Made by a program: the position numbers and the translations under genes | The notes under the pieces: generated by a model | What the model was told of the DNA's origin: nothing | What the model saw: only the letters and a program-made list of their open reading frames with translations | Databases searched by the model: none | Assembly (NCBI GenBank): GCA_022821965.1 | Contig: JAJECN010000007.1 | Coordinates: 1-52,424, forward strand | DNA from: Candidatus Poribacteria bacterium | GTDB taxonomy: Bacteria; Poribacteria; WGA-4E; WGA-3G | Direction of reading: 5' to 3' | DNA length: 52,424 bases | Shown: one piece after another, positions 34,589 through 44,216 of the stretch | How the letters are laid out: every line of letters begins with the position of its first letter | Numbering within the stretch: position 1 is the stretch's first letter

Positions 34589-36061
34589 TTGTGCCACACC
34601 GAAAAATCAAATCACAGTTCTCTTCTACAGCCCTGGATATGCCTCGCTCTCACTATCCTTTCTGTGCTTACCTTAATGATAGAAATCTCAAGCGCGGAAT
34701 GGCCCGCCTCAGCGACACAAAATCTTCCGTTATGTACAGCACAGAACGAACAACACTTTCCTGTTCTCATTCCTGACGAACAAGGTGGGGCTATCGTTGC
34801 ATGGAGTGACGCACGACACGCGAACCGCGATATTTTCGCACAGCGGATCAGCGCGACAGGTGATATCCATTGGAACGCGAACGGCATCCCGATCTGCGAC
34901 CTACCTTCATCACAAAGTTGGCCCCTGATTGTTGAGGATACAGAAGGCGGAGCGATTCTCGTTTGGGGCGACACCCGCCACGGCAATCAAGACAGTTACG
35001 CACAGCGCATTGATGCCAACGGCAACAAATTGTGGGATCCCGAAGGTATACCTGTCTGCACGCACCCGACGCTGCAAGACGATCTGAACGCTATCGCTGA
35101 CGGTAAAGGTGGCGTAATTGTCGCGTGGGAGGATTGGCGGAACGGAAATCAGGATATCTATGCCCAAAGAATTGACAGCACTGGAAAACCGCTATGGGAA
35201 GCGAACGGTGTTCCGGTCTATCGTGGCGACGGTGATCAGTACGATCCGGTTCTAATTCCAGATGGACAAGGCGGGGCTATTTTTGCATGGTGGGACATCA
35301 GCACGCCGGATTGGAACATCTTCGCACAACGGTTGTCAGCAGAAGGTAACCCGATGTGGAATTCAACCGATGACACAGAAAACGCTCCTATTTCCGTCTG
35401 CACAGCAATCGGGAACCAAGGCGCGCCGTCTGCCGTCAGCGATGAGAACGGTGGTGTGTTTTTTGTCTGGTCGGACTACCGCAACGACCCGAATTTCTAT
35501 ACGAGCGCGCAGCTATACGGGCAACACATAACTGCTGAAGGAAACGCGCTCTGGGAAAAGGATGGTATCTCTCTCTGCGAATTGCGCGTCAACCAACAAC
35601 AACCCTCCTGTATTCCCGACGGGAGTGGTGGCTTCATCGTTACATGGTGGGACGAGCGTGATATTTTCGCTGACATCTATGCACAACGCATTAGCAAAAA
35701 CGGCGCGGCGTTATGGAACGACGAAAACGCCCCTCTTCAAAAAAGCGGTGTACCCGTCTGCACCGGTGCAGGTGTTCAACGTCTCCCTCAACTCGTTGCC
35801 ATTGGTGAAGCAGGAGAAAGCATCGTCTATTGGCTGGATTATCGCGAAGACTTCGGGGATTCAACTGAAGATGCAATCTATGCGCAACGGCTTGATGCTA
35901 ACGGAAAACCGCTTTGGGAAATCAACGGCATTCCTGTCTGTCATGCACCGAAAGCGCAGATTACCCCTCAAGCGGTATCTACAGATGGGGACGCGGCAAT
36001 CGTCGTCTGGAGTGATGCCCGCGGACAGGATTATGACATCTATATCCAGCGCATCCCCTAA
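34589..36061 (+). CDS. Secreted protein of eight WxD-R repeats, probable beta-propeller
   Basis: About 490 residues. The frame opens earlier but overlaps the NYN gene; a TTG at 34589 after CAGGAG is the best start, though uncertain. It is followed by a signal peptide (WICLALTILSVLTLMIEISSA). The rest is a ~55-60 residue repeat: DGxGGxIVAWxDxR, then xDIYAQRI, xxGxxLWxxxGIPVC. Seven full copies and a last partial one are present. The N terminus (QNLPLCTAQNEQ) supplies exactly the piece missing from the last copy, so the chain would close as an eight-bladed ring. Such propellers bind extracellular ligands. No enzyme motif is seen. Confidence 0.8.
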   Translation: MCHTEKSNHSSLLQPWICLALTILSVLTLMIEISSAEWPASATQNLPLCTAQNEQHFPVLIPDEQGGAIVAWSDARHANRDIFAQRISATGDIHWNANGIPICDLPSSQSWPLIVEDTEGGAILVWGDTRHGNQDSYAQRIDANGNKLWDPEGIPVCTHPTLQDDLNAIADGKGGVIVAWEDWRNGNQDIYAQRIDSTGKPLWEANGVPVYRGDGDQYDPVLIPDGQGGAIFAWWDISTPDWNIFAQRLSAEGNPMWNSTDDTENAPISVCTAIGNQGAPSAVSDENGGVFFVWSDYRNDPNFYTSAQLYGQHITAEGNALWEKDGISLCELRVNQQQPSCIPDGSGGFIVTWWDERDIFADIYAQRISKNGAALWNDENAPLQKSGVPVCTGAGVQRLPQLVAIGEAGESIVYWLDYREDFGDSTEDAIYAQRLDANGKPLWEINGIPVCHAPKAQITPQAVSTDGDAAIVVWSDARGQDYDIYIQRIP

Positions 36062-36101
36062 GTAAAATTCATTTTTTCTGTGAGTATAAGAAGGAGTGTT
36101 T

Positions 36102-38060
36102 ATGGAAACCAAGCGTACGCAACATGCCCCTGCAAAACGCGCAATTGTTATCGGAATGGATGGCGCGAGCATGGAACTGGTTAAAAATATGATTGATTGG
36201 GGACATGCACCCTCTATGGCGAAATTGGTCCAAACGGGTGTCTATCGTCCGATGATAGGTGTATTTCCGACGTTGACCCCACCGGGGTGGACCGCGCTCT
36301 CTACGGGTTCATGGCCCGGCACACATCGGGTGATGGACTTTAACATCCGCGCGCTGGGGGAACGCCTTGATAAAACGACGTGGGGCATCAACACGGGTTT
36401 ATGTCAATCCGAATATCTCTGGAACCTCGTAGAACGGGTAGGCGGAAAACCGATTCTGGTGAAGTGGGAAATGTCCTGGCCCCCTACCGTCAAAACCGGC
36501 ATTCAGGTGGAAGGAACAGGACCGGGGGTCTCGAACCATCATCAGGTTGCTGGTTACCACCTCTTTGTCGCAGGCAAGTGGGCAGCGCGTCCTATCGGTG
36601 GGCAGCGCGACCCTGAGACACTCGATCCGAGCGCGTTACAGAAAGTCCGACACATTGATCCTGTCACTATTGAACCGATTGAGAGCAGTGAATGGGATGC
36701 CGTGCCTGATTCCACAGAGCCAGTGCGAGAGGTTCAGCTAACGATCCAACCTTTGGCACGCGGGAGAGAAGATGTGATGCCTTCGGTCTACTCAAAAGGT
36801 GAAGCCTCCGATGAGACACGCGTCCCAAAACCCTTTTACGGGTTGATTTATGCTTCCGGTGATAACGGTTATGACCGAGTGCGGATCTGTCGAAGTCGGT
36901 CTGGAGATGATTCCGTTGCAGACTTAGGTGTCGGTGAATGGAGCGAATGGTGGCTGGATACATTTGAAATTGAAGGGACCGAGGTGGAAGGCTATGTCCG
37001 AATGAAACTTGTGACGCTCACGCCGACAGCGGACGCTTTTGAACTCTTTGTACCACAGATTTGGCCGAGAAAAGGATATACAGCACCAGATACAGTCGCC
37101 ACCACGATTGACACAGAAATCGGTTCGTTCCTGCAAAATCCTGCGCGCGATGCCCTTGGGCAGATGGACGACGATACTTACTTCGAGGTGTTAGACTACC
37201 ACCACCAACGCCTTGCGGATGTCGCAACACACCTCGCAACAAACAACGACTGGGACATCCTAATGGTGGAGAGTCATGCGCCGGACTATGCCAGTCATTT
37301 TTTCCTGAGTCAAGCAGATGAAATCAGTGGTGCAGCACCTGAAACAATGCACAGGTGTCTTGAAGGCTTGCGGCGGACTTATGAATCCGTAGACAGGATG
37401 ATTGGGAGACTTATGGAACAGGCGGATGAAGAGACCGTCGTTCTCGTCTGCTCCGACCACGGTGGCACCCCAAACCAATTTCGTGCTGTAGACATTGAAG
37501 AAGTGTTGGAAGAGACAGGGTTCATCGTTAAAGACGCGGACGGAGCGATAGATTGGACGAAAACCCGCGCAGTCAATGTCGGATTGGTGCATATCTTCAT
37601 TAACTTAGCCGGACGCGAACCGGATGGAATCGTCGCGCCTGAGGACTACGAAGCGACACAACGTGAACTCATCGCAGCACTGCATACTTACAAGGACGAA
37701 AAAACCGGACGGCACCCCTTTACTTTAGCGGTAACGCGAGCAGATGCAGAGATGTTCAACCTACACGGCGACTTAGTCGGCGATGTCGTCTATGCACTGC
37801 GTCCTGAGTTTGACGGCGCGCACGGCAAGCAGTTGCCCTCTGTGAGTTTCGGCATCGGTGGGCAGCACTCTACATTCATTCTGTCAGGAGCTGGGGTTCG
37901 GCAAGGGGTTGCGTTGCAGCGGCAGGTTCGTGTTGTTGATGTCGCGCCAACGCTCTGTTATCTCTTGGGGCTACCGATGCCTAACAATGTAGAAGGTGGG
38001 GTCGTTTATGAGGCGTTAGTGGATCCGAATTGGCATTTGACCCAACTTGCAGCTATGTAG
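36102..38060 (+). CDS. Alkaline-phosphatase-superfamily phosphodiesterase/nucleotide pyrophosphatase
   Basis: This 652-residue enzyme has the metal-binding start AIVIGMDGAS (Asp20), the nucleophile region FPTLTPPGWTALSTG, MVESHAPDYASHFF and VLVCSDHGG, together the two-metal site of the type-I phosphodiesterase family. It lacks a signal peptide, so it is cytoplasmic unless exported otherwise. It hydrolyses phosphate or sulfate diesters; substrate unknown. The ATG at 36102 follows AAGGAG by 5 bases. A large insert (residues ~180-330) between the metal motifs is family-variable. Confidence 0.85.
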   Translation: METKRTQHAPAKRAIVIGMDGASMELVKNMIDWGHAPSMAKLVQTGVYRPMIGVFPTLTPPGWTALSTGSWPGTHRVMDFNIRALGERLDKTTWGINTGLCQSEYLWNLVERVGGKPILVKWEMSWPPTVKTGIQVEGTGPGVSNHHQVAGYHLFVAGKWAARPIGGQRDPETLDPSALQKVRHIDPVTIEPIESSEWDAVPDSTEPVREVQLTIQPLARGREDVMPSVYSKGEASDETRVPKPFYGLIYASGDNGYDRVRICRSRSGDDSVADLGVGEWSEWWLDTFEIEGTEVEGYVRMKLVTLTPTADAFELFVPQIWPRKGYTAPDTVATTIDTEIGSFLQNPARDALGQMDDDTYFEVLDYHHQRLADVATHLATNNDWDILMVESHAPDYASHFFLSQADEISGAAPETMHRCLEGLRRTYESVDRMIGRLMEQADEETVVLVCSDHGGTPNQFRAVDIEEVLEETGFIVKDADGAIDWTKTRAVNVGLVHIFINLAGREPDGIVAPEDYEATQRELIAALHTYKDEKTGRHPFTLAVTRADAEMFNLHGDLVGDVVYALRPEFDGAHGKQLPSVSFGIGGQHSTFILSGAGVRQGVALQRQVRVVDVAPTLCYLLGLPMPNNVEGGVVYEALVDPNWHLTQLAAM

Positions 38061-38127
38061 CTATCAATTGTCGGCAATCGTAGGGGCGAGGGCACCTCAC
38101 CCCTCCCTACAGAGCCGAAAGCCACAC

Positions 38128-39966
38128 TTAGCCGATACCGCATTTCTCACGCAATTCTTCTACAGAGTATGTGTTGATGACCTCGTTTTTTGTCAACCAC
38201 CCGCGACGCGCAACATTTAAGCCTGTTTGTCGGTGTGCCAACTGTGGAATACCGTGTGCATCGGTATTGACAGCTAATAACACACCAGCATCTTTCGCCA
38301 TCCGAACAAATTCAGGGTCGAGATCCAATCGACTCGGCGAGCCGTTAATCTCCAAGACGGTTTTATTTTCTGCAGCTGCCGCAATAACTTCCTGAAGATT
38401 AAGCGGGTACATCGGTCTATGACCGAGCATCCTCCCGGTCGGGTGCCCGATGATGTTGACCAACGGATTCTCAATGGCGCGAATGATGCGCTTTGTCATC
38501 TCGGCTTCGGTGAGCGTGAAATTGCTATGAACGCTTGCGACGACGATATCAAGTTGTTCTAAAATCTCATCCGGGAAATCGAGTTCGCCATATCGCCGAA
38601 TATCCACCTCAGAGCCAGCGAAAACCTTTATACCGTCGATCTCCGCGTCCAATTCCCGAACTTTCGCCACCTGTTTTAAAAGTCGTTCCCGATTCAAACC
38701 GTTCGCGACCGTTGACGACACAGAGTGATCGGTAATAGCGATATACGCAAAGCCTTGTGCTTTCGCTGTTTCCACCATCTCTTGAAGCGTATGTCGTCCA
38801 TCACTCCAGTCCGTATGTGCGTGTAGGTCGCCTCGCAAATCTGTGAATTCAATGAGGGTCGGCAAAGTGCCTTCCGCTGCGGCTGTGACCGAATCACCGT
38901 CTTGTCGAAGTTCCGGCGGAATATAGGGGAGTCCGAGTTTCTTGTAAATCCCCGTCTCTGTTATATCGGTTTCAGTCGTTCGCAAGGCGGAGCAGTCGGG
39001 GAGTGCACTAAAGTGTGCGTCCGCCGCCGTTGTTAAGAATAGGGTCAACGGGTACGTGGCAGGCGTGCAAAGATAAAGAGATACCGGGAAATCTCGGTCA
39101 ACGGAGAATTGGAGGACAGGGAGTGTATCGCGGACATCATCTGTCGGTTCGCTCCGATCTGTTTCAACGAAAGCGGTACTATCGCTGTTATACGTGTATG
39201 CAATGCGCTCGCCTGTTTTGAAGACGATCGGATTTTGTGAGAACAGTTCAAGAAATGATCGTAGCGGATCGGGGACGATGTTATCCGCAAATCGAAAGGC
39301 TGCTTCATCTTCACACACAATAATCAATTCTATACCTCGACAGACTTCTTCGAGTCGCCGTAAATGTCCTGTCCATTCGGGTTTCTGTTTTATCCATCCA
39401 TCGGCGATAAGGGGTGTTAGGCTTTCGACAATCTGTTCTGCGAGTTGTAAAGAGTGGCGTAGGGGTTTCGCCTTTCGGAGCTGCATCTGAAATGCTAAAC
39501 TCTCGGTTATCATCCGAAGGGTTTTCTTTCCGATGCCCTTCATATTTTTAAGTTTCTTGCTCTCCAGCAGCGTTTGGAGGTCTTCAAGGCTTCGGACACC
39601 GAGTTCCTGATAGAACCTACCGACAGTCTTTACACCGATTCCGCGGATTTCAAGTACTTCCAATATGTCCGTTCCCATTTCTGCGACGAGGTTATCATAA
39701 TACTTGCAGCGTCCGGTTTCGAGCATCTCAACCGTCTTGTCTTCGATAGCCTTCCCGATGCCGGGTGTCGCGCGGAGTTGTTGCACTGCTTCTTTATCAT
39801 AACCCGGTGCCCCTTGTTTATCGGTTTCGCTGGACAATTCACGCGGTAATTTTTCGATGATATCGGCTGCGCGATCATAAATTCGCGAGCGAAATGCGTC
39901 TTCACCTCGGATTTGTAGGAGCGATCCGATGGCTCGGAACACAACACTGATGTCCCGGTTTGTCAT
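38128..39966 (-). CDS. polX: PolX-PHP family protein with degenerate polymerase site
   Basis: A 612-residue protein with the bacterial PolX order: N-terminal 8-kDa-like and HhH helices (residues ~1-150, IRGIGVKTVG and MKGIGKKTL), a nucleotidyltransferase palm, then a PHP domain. The PHP metal site looks complete: RGDLHAHTDWSDG (His382, His384), AITDHS, VFAGSEVDI, VASVHSNF, IGHPTGR and NTDAHG. The palm does not: where PolX has GS-x-RR followed by Asp-x-Asp, this has GH at 200-201 and Gly211-Ile-Glu213, and the later Asp strand reads FPVSLYL. It should therefore act as a 3'-5' exonuclease or AP-site phosphoesterase rather than a gap-filling polymerase (inference). The start and ribosome binding site lie in the interspersed repeat. 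Confidence 0.87.
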   Translation of the reverse strand: MTNRDISVVFRAIGSLLQIRGEDAFRSRIYDRAADIIEKLPRELSSETDKQGAPGYDKEAVQQLRATPGIGKAIEDKTVEMLETGRCKYYDNLVAEMGTDILEVLEIRGIGVKTVGRFYQELGVRSLEDLQTLLESKKLKNMKGIGKKTLRMITESLAFQMQLRKAKPLRHSLQLAEQIVESLTPLIADGWIKQKPEWTGHLRRLEEVCRGIELIIVCEDEAAFRFADNIVPDPLRSFLELFSQNPIVFKTGERIAYTYNSDSTAFVETDRSEPTDDVRDTLPVLQFSVDRDFPVSLYLCTPATYPLTLFLTTAADAHFSALPDCSALRTTETDITETGIYKKLGLPYIPPELRQDGDSVTAAAEGTLPTLIEFTDLRGDLHAHTDWSDGRHTLQEMVETAKAQGFAYIAITDHSVSSTVANGLNRERLLKQVAKVRELDAEIDGIKVFAGSEVDIRRYGELDFPDEILEQLDIVVASVHSNFTLTEAEMTKRIIRAIENPLVNIIGHPTGRMLGHRPMYPLNLQEVIAAAAENKTVLEINGSPSRLDLDPEFVRMAKDAGVLLAVNTDAHGIPQLAHRQTGLNVARRGWLTKNEVINTYSVEELREKCGIG

Positions 39967-40040
39967 ATTTTTATTTTTCCTTGCGGTTCGATTAGGTAGG
40001 TTGTGTGAAGAACGATCCTTTCCGTTCATCCAGCGCGCCC
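39967..40040 (-). repeat. RBS-bearing interspersed repeat before polX
   Basis: On the minus strand ACCTACCTAATCGAACCGCA then AGGAAAAATAAAAAT leads to the ATG at 39966. About 75 bases match the leader of larA-like copy B. Bases 40041-40176 hold nothing further. Confidence 0.7.
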
Positions 40041-40176
40041 GCTGGTTGCGCTTACGTGCGTTTGCTAAGATTTCACATGGCAGAGATAGGTCGGTTCGGA
40101 CAGAATGTCCAGCGCGCCCCTTTCCAGTAACAGGTAGGAACCCCAGTTGCGATTGCGTGTGCGTAGGTATAGATTT

Positions 40177-41034
40177 CTATACAAATTTCCGGTGGGCAGT
40201 AAACCCTGCGAGAAGTCCAATTACCATTCCAGCTACAACGATCAAGATAGAGTGATAAATGCTTAAGAAACCAACCGCCCCTAATTGAGGTTTGAATACA
40301 TAAAACATTCCATAGAAGCAGCCGAGTCCACACAACGCGCCAAGCCCACCGAGGAAAAGTCCATGGACAATAAAAGGAACGAGGAGATAACGGCGGACCA
40401 TACCGAGGAGTTTCATGAGAGTTATCTCCTCAGCGCGAGCAATCGTTGTTTTTTTAATAACAGAACCGATAATAAACCAGATCGCAACGACCGCTGCTCC
40501 AATAGCGATGAAAGTTGTGCGTTCTGAATCGCGTATGCGGTCTTTCAGTTGTCCCTGTCCGGTCAATAACACGTCCTCAATTTCGTCGTGTGCTTTAATA
40601 TTCAAAGAAATCTGTTCTAACGCTTTACGTGTTATCAATTCTTCATCTACATAGATTTTTAAGGATGCCGGAAACGGGTTTACACCCCTTGTCTCCGCGA
40701 ACGCTTCCTTAATGAGGATGCCTAAATCCTGAAACTGGGTTTCGCCACGCGCGAGACTCTCTGCCTTTGAAGCGTAATTAACAGCAAGCACCTGCCCGCT
40801 TTTCTCTATCTGGCTGACTAAAGCGCGTCCCTTTGACTCATTGACAGTATCTTTTAGAAATGCAACAAGTGTAGGCGCGTGGCTTTTAAACTCAGATTGC
40901 TGTAATATGAACGAGTGGTTTAATAGTAAGGTAGCGAGTAAGACGGTAACGAAACCGATCCCAATGAAACTCATCATACTCGTACTGCCAGCATACGCTA
41001 TATGGGATATGGCATTCTTGAAGTGGTAACGCAT
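40177..41034 (-). CDS. ftsX: Cell-division ABC-like permease FtsX
   Basis: A 285-residue protein of FtsX layout: one N-terminal helix (residues ~18-40), a ~130-residue periplasmic loop, then three C-terminal helices starting near residue 170. The cytoplasmic signature IARAEEITLMKLLGMVRRYLLVPFIVHG is characteristic. FtsX transmits conformational change driven by FtsE to murein hydrolases at the septum. ftsE lies 120 bases upstream on the same strand. Its partner ATPase here lacks catalytic residues. Confidence 0.88.
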   Translation of the reverse strand: MRYHFKNAISHIAYAGSTSMMSFIGIGFVTVLLATLLLNHSFILQQSEFKSHAPTLVAFLKDTVNESKGRALVSQIEKSGQVLAVNYASKAESLARGETQFQDLGILIKEAFAETRGVNPFPASLKIYVDEELITRKALEQISLNIKAHDEIEDVLLTGQGQLKDRIRDSERTTFIAIGAAVVAIWFIIGSVIKKTTIARAEEITLMKLLGMVRRYLLVPFIVHGLFLGGLGALCGLGCFYGMFYVFKPQLGAVGFLSIYHSILIVVAGMVIGLLAGFTAHRKFV

Positions 41035-41154
41035 TTTTTATATTTGTCGGTTTTGACCGAGAACTCGCGCCTTAGCAAAATTATCTGTAGACGAGTTCTT
41101 GGTCAAAGTTGTCGGTTCGAGGCTCTGGTTTAACTCTTGTTTGGTTATCAGTTG

Positions 41155-41802
41155 TCAATGGATACCACCATCGCGTAGCTCAATAATCCGCTTATTACAT
41201 TTCTCAGCGAGTTGTCGATCACTCGTCGCCACAAAGATAGTCATACCTTGAAAATTAAGTGCATCAAGAAGTGCCATTACCTCAAGCGAAAGGCGCAAAT
41301 CTAAGCCCTCTGTGGGCGCATCCGCAAGCAGTAACAGAGGATTGTTGATAACGGATCTTGCTATAGCAAGCCGTCGCCTCTCATTGCCAGATATTTCTGC
41401 TGGTAGTGCATTTTGATGGTGAAGCAATCCCATCTGATTCAGGAGCTTGTGTACGTTTTCTTTGATTGTTTGCGGTGGCGTTCCTACCAATCGCTGCGGC
41501 AGTGCCAGATTATCTTGGACTGTTTTATCTGCTAAGAATTTAAAATCTTGAAAAACAAGCCCTATCTTCTGTCGAAAGTAGGGTAAACTGACTTTGTCCA
41601 ACTGTGCAAGGGGTTGCCCAACGACACTCAAATCACCACCGATCGGTTCTAAATCCGCATATAGCAACCGCAACAGCGTTGTCTTCCCTGAGCCACTCGG
41701 ACCGAGGAGGAACACAAATTCGCCGCGTTCCACACGAAAACTCACCTTTTCAAGCACGCTAAGATCGCCATAACTGAAACTAATCTGGTGTAACTGTATC
41801 AT
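41155..41802 (-). CDS. ftsE: FtsE-like ABC ATPase with altered catalytic residues
   Basis: A 215-residue ATP-binding subunit next to ftsX. Walker A is intact (GPSGSGKT, residues 34-41), as is Q-loop Gln85 in GLVFQDFKFL. Three other motifs are changed. The signature is ISGNE (137-141) instead of LSGGQ/E. Walker B reads LLLLADAPTEGLD with Ala162 where the catalytic glutamate belongs. The H-loop has Ser194 (FVATSDRQ) instead of His. ATP may still bind, but hydrolysis should be impaired by family knowledge. The reading frame is otherwise intact, so it is not a simple pseudogene. Confidence 0.9.
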   Translation of the reverse strand: MIQLHQISFSYGDLSVLEKVSFRVERGEFVFLLGPSGSGKTTLLRLLYADLEPIGGDLSVVGQPLAQLDKVSLPYFRQKIGLVFQDFKFLADKTVQDNLALPQRLVGTPPQTIKENVHKLLNQMGLLHHQNALPAEISGNERRRLAIARSVINNPLLLLADAPTEGLDLRLSLEVMALLDALNFQGMTIFVATSDRQLAEKCNKRIIELRDGGIH

Positions 41803-41807
41803 TTTTA

Positions 41808-41933
41808 GGGCTGTCGGTTATCATGCCTCGCAGTGAGAGCAGTTGTCAGTTAATCCACACACCGTTGGCGAGGTTTCAAACCTCGCCAGCAAAGGGAGCT
41901 GCGTAAGTCCTAACGGTAACTGATAACCGATAA
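41808..41933. repeat. Cluster of short repeats between topA and ftsE
   Basis: An outer inverted pair, GTCGGTTATCA (41813-41823) and TGATAACCGAT (41921-41931), encloses a perfect GGCGAGGTTT palindrome (41866-41888) and a lone MITE terminus TGCGTAAGTCCTA (41900-41912). It looks like successive small insertions. The palindrome could act as terminator for topA. Confidence 0.5.
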
Positions 41934-44216
41934 CTATTCCTTTGTATAGTCACAATCCGTTAATTGACAACTCAGTGACACGGTTACAGTCTCACTGCCT
42001 TTCGGTTTTCTGGTTTTTTCAACAAGAAAGGGTGCGTTACACTGTGGGCAAGGTTCCGGTATAGGTTTATCCCATGTAGAGAATTCACACTTCGGATAGT
42101 TGCTACACCCGTAAAAAACTTTTCCGCGGCGGCTACGGCGTTCACCGAGGTAACCATCACAGTCAGTTTCTGGGCAGTCGATCCCCATTGGAACCGGCTT
42201 TGCATTTTTGCACTTTGGATATGTACTACACGACAGAAATTTCGCGCCAACACGGCTCATTCGGATAACCATCGGTTCTCCGCACTTATCACATGGCGTA
42301 TCCGTCGGTTCCGGTTCCGCAGTGGGGGTATCATCGGCGGTTAACCACTTGATATTCTGACACTCTGGATAATTCGCGCACCCCAGAAACCGCCCATATC
42401 TGCCCCACTTTATAATCATATTGCCGCCACATTTCTCACATTTCTCGTCCGACTGCTCTTCCATAGCCTTTCGGGCTTCATACATCTTATCGGGTGCTTC
42501 CGTGAGTGCGATTTGGAAGTCAGAGTAAAATTTCTCTAAAGTTTGCACCCACTTGACTTCACCATCAGCAATAGTATCCAGCTGATCTTCCATTTTCGCT
42601 GTGAATTCAACGTCGAGGATCGCGGGAAATCCGTGTATCAGGAGTTCATTAACGAGTCTGCCAACATCTGTAGGCAAGAGTCTACCACGTTCCTTGGTGA
42701 CATACTCTTTCTGAATCGTTGACAGGATAGAAGCATAGGTACTCGGTCGTCCGATCTCCTTTGCTTCCAGCATCTTGACGAGTGTTGCTTCGTTGTAGCG
42801 AGGTGGCGGTTGCGTAAAATGCTGTTTCGGCTCTAACTTGCGCAGATCAAGCGGATCACCCTCTTTAACAACAGGTAAGTTGAGATTCTCTTCTTCCGAT
42901 TCAGGTGCATTGGCAACTGGGTCATCTTTACCCTCCGTGTAGATACGCCTGAACCCATCAAACTTGACAACTGAACCGGTGGCTCGGAAGAGATAGGTAC
43001 CTGCTGTGATGTCAATTGTTGTTGCATCAAGAACAGTAGGCTTCATCTGACTTGCTATGAACCGCATCCAGATCAGTTCATAGAGTCGGTACTGGTCATT
43101 ATTCAGATGGGGTTTCAATTCTGTAGGGGTTCGCAACGGCAGTGTGGGGCGGATCGCCTCGTGTGCGTCTTGCGCACCCCTTTTGCTCCGATAATTAACA
43201 GCACGGTTTGGCAAATATTCTCCGCCGTACGTCGTTTTGATGTATGATCGTGCTGCTTGAAGTGCCTCTTGGGCAACACGCGTTGAGTCAGTCCGCATGT
43301 AGGTGATCAACCCGATCGAACCTTCGCCGTGAAGCTCCAGTCCTTCATAGAGTTGTTGGGCAACAAGCATCGTTTTTTTAGCAACAAAACGGAGTTTCCG
43401 GGACGCTTCCTGTTGCAACGTACTCGTGATAAAGGGTGGGACTGGATTCTGTTTCCGCTCCCGTTTTTGGACTTTTTCAACGAGATATGTCTGTGTCTTT
43501 GCATCCGCAGCAAGTTCCTTGGCGCGCGCTTCATCTATGCGAAATCCATAGTTATTGATTTCGCCCTTCTTTGTCCCGATTTTATGTAGCTTTGCTGGGA
43601 AGGGGTGCTCAACCTCAGTTGGGGTTAATGTTGCAGTGAGTGTCCAGTATTCTTCGGGTTTAAACGCCTCAATTTCAGCCTCACGCTCACAGATAAGGCG
43701 CACTGCGACGGATTGGACTCTGCCTGCACTTAATCTCGGTTTAACGCTCCGCCACAAAAGCGGGCTGATCAGGTATCCGACGAGTCTGTCCAGTACGCGA
43801 CGCGCTTGTTGCGCATCAACGAGTGCCATATCAATATCACCCGGATCTTTGATTGCTTCTAAGATCGCGTTTTTGGTAATTTCGTTATAGGTTATCCGAT
43901 AGATAGGTTTCTTTGCCTTCTTGAGTTCTTCAGCAAGATGCCAACAGATAGCCTCACCTTCCCTGTCAGGATCCGCGGCAAGATAAATATTATCAACCTT
44001 ACGTGCTTCGGTTTGGAGGGATTTCACAACCTTCCCTTTCCCACGAATCAAGACATACTTCGGGGCAAAGGCATTTTCAATGTCAACTCCAAGGTCCTTC
44101 TTTGGGAGATCCCGGATATGTCCAACGGAGGATTCAACGATATAATCCTTACCTAAAATCTTTTTGATGGTTTTCGCTTTCGCCGGCGATTCAACAACGA
44201 CGAGTGACTTTGGCAT
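41934..44216 (-). CDS. topA: DNA topoisomerase I
   Basis: A 760-residue type IA topoisomerase that relaxes negative supercoils. The TOPRIM domain begins LVVVESPAKAKTIKKILG and contains AADPDREGEAICWHLA. The active-site tyrosine is in GLITYMRTDSTRV (around residue 305). Four C-terminal zinc-ribbon repeats are present (CEKCGG, CDKCGE, CPETDCDG, CPQCNA), the last with a longer spacing. The length is normal, and all catalytic motifs are intact. It is monocistronic, with a 484-base gap upstream. Confidence 0.97.
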   Translation of the reverse strand: MPKSLVVVESPAKAKTIKKILGKDYIVESSVGHIRDLPKKDLGVDIENAFAPKYVLIRGKGKVVKSLQTEARKVDNIYLAADPDREGEAICWHLAEELKKAKKPIYRITYNEITKNAILEAIKDPGDIDMALVDAQQARRVLDRLVGYLISPLLWRSVKPRLSAGRVQSVAVRLICEREAEIEAFKPEEYWTLTATLTPTEVEHPFPAKLHKIGTKKGEINNYGFRIDEARAKELAADAKTQTYLVEKVQKRERKQNPVPPFITSTLQQEASRKLRFVAKKTMLVAQQLYEGLELHGEGSIGLITYMRTDSTRVAQEALQAARSYIKTTYGGEYLPNRAVNYRSKRGAQDAHEAIRPTLPLRTPTELKPHLNNDQYRLYELIWMRFIASQMKPTVLDATTIDITAGTYLFRATGSVVKFDGFRRIYTEGKDDPVANAPESEEENLNLPVVKEGDPLDLRKLEPKQHFTQPPPRYNEATLVKMLEAKEIGRPSTYASILSTIQKEYVTKERGRLLPTDVGRLVNELLIHGFPAILDVEFTAKMEDQLDTIADGEVKWVQTLEKFYSDFQIALTEAPDKMYEARKAMEEQSDEKCEKCGGNMIIKWGRYGRFLGCANYPECQNIKWLTADDTPTAEPEPTDTPCDKCGEPMVIRMSRVGAKFLSCSTYPKCKNAKPVPMGIDCPETDCDGYLGERRSRRGKVFYGCSNYPKCEFSTWDKPIPEPCPQCNAPFLVEKTRKPKGSETVTVSLSCQLTDCDYTKE

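Noticed and set aside
41811-41931. Possible structured RNA between topA and ftsE
   Set aside because: The pairings are explained by nested insertion repeats, and there is no promoter or terminator arrangement for an RNA gene.
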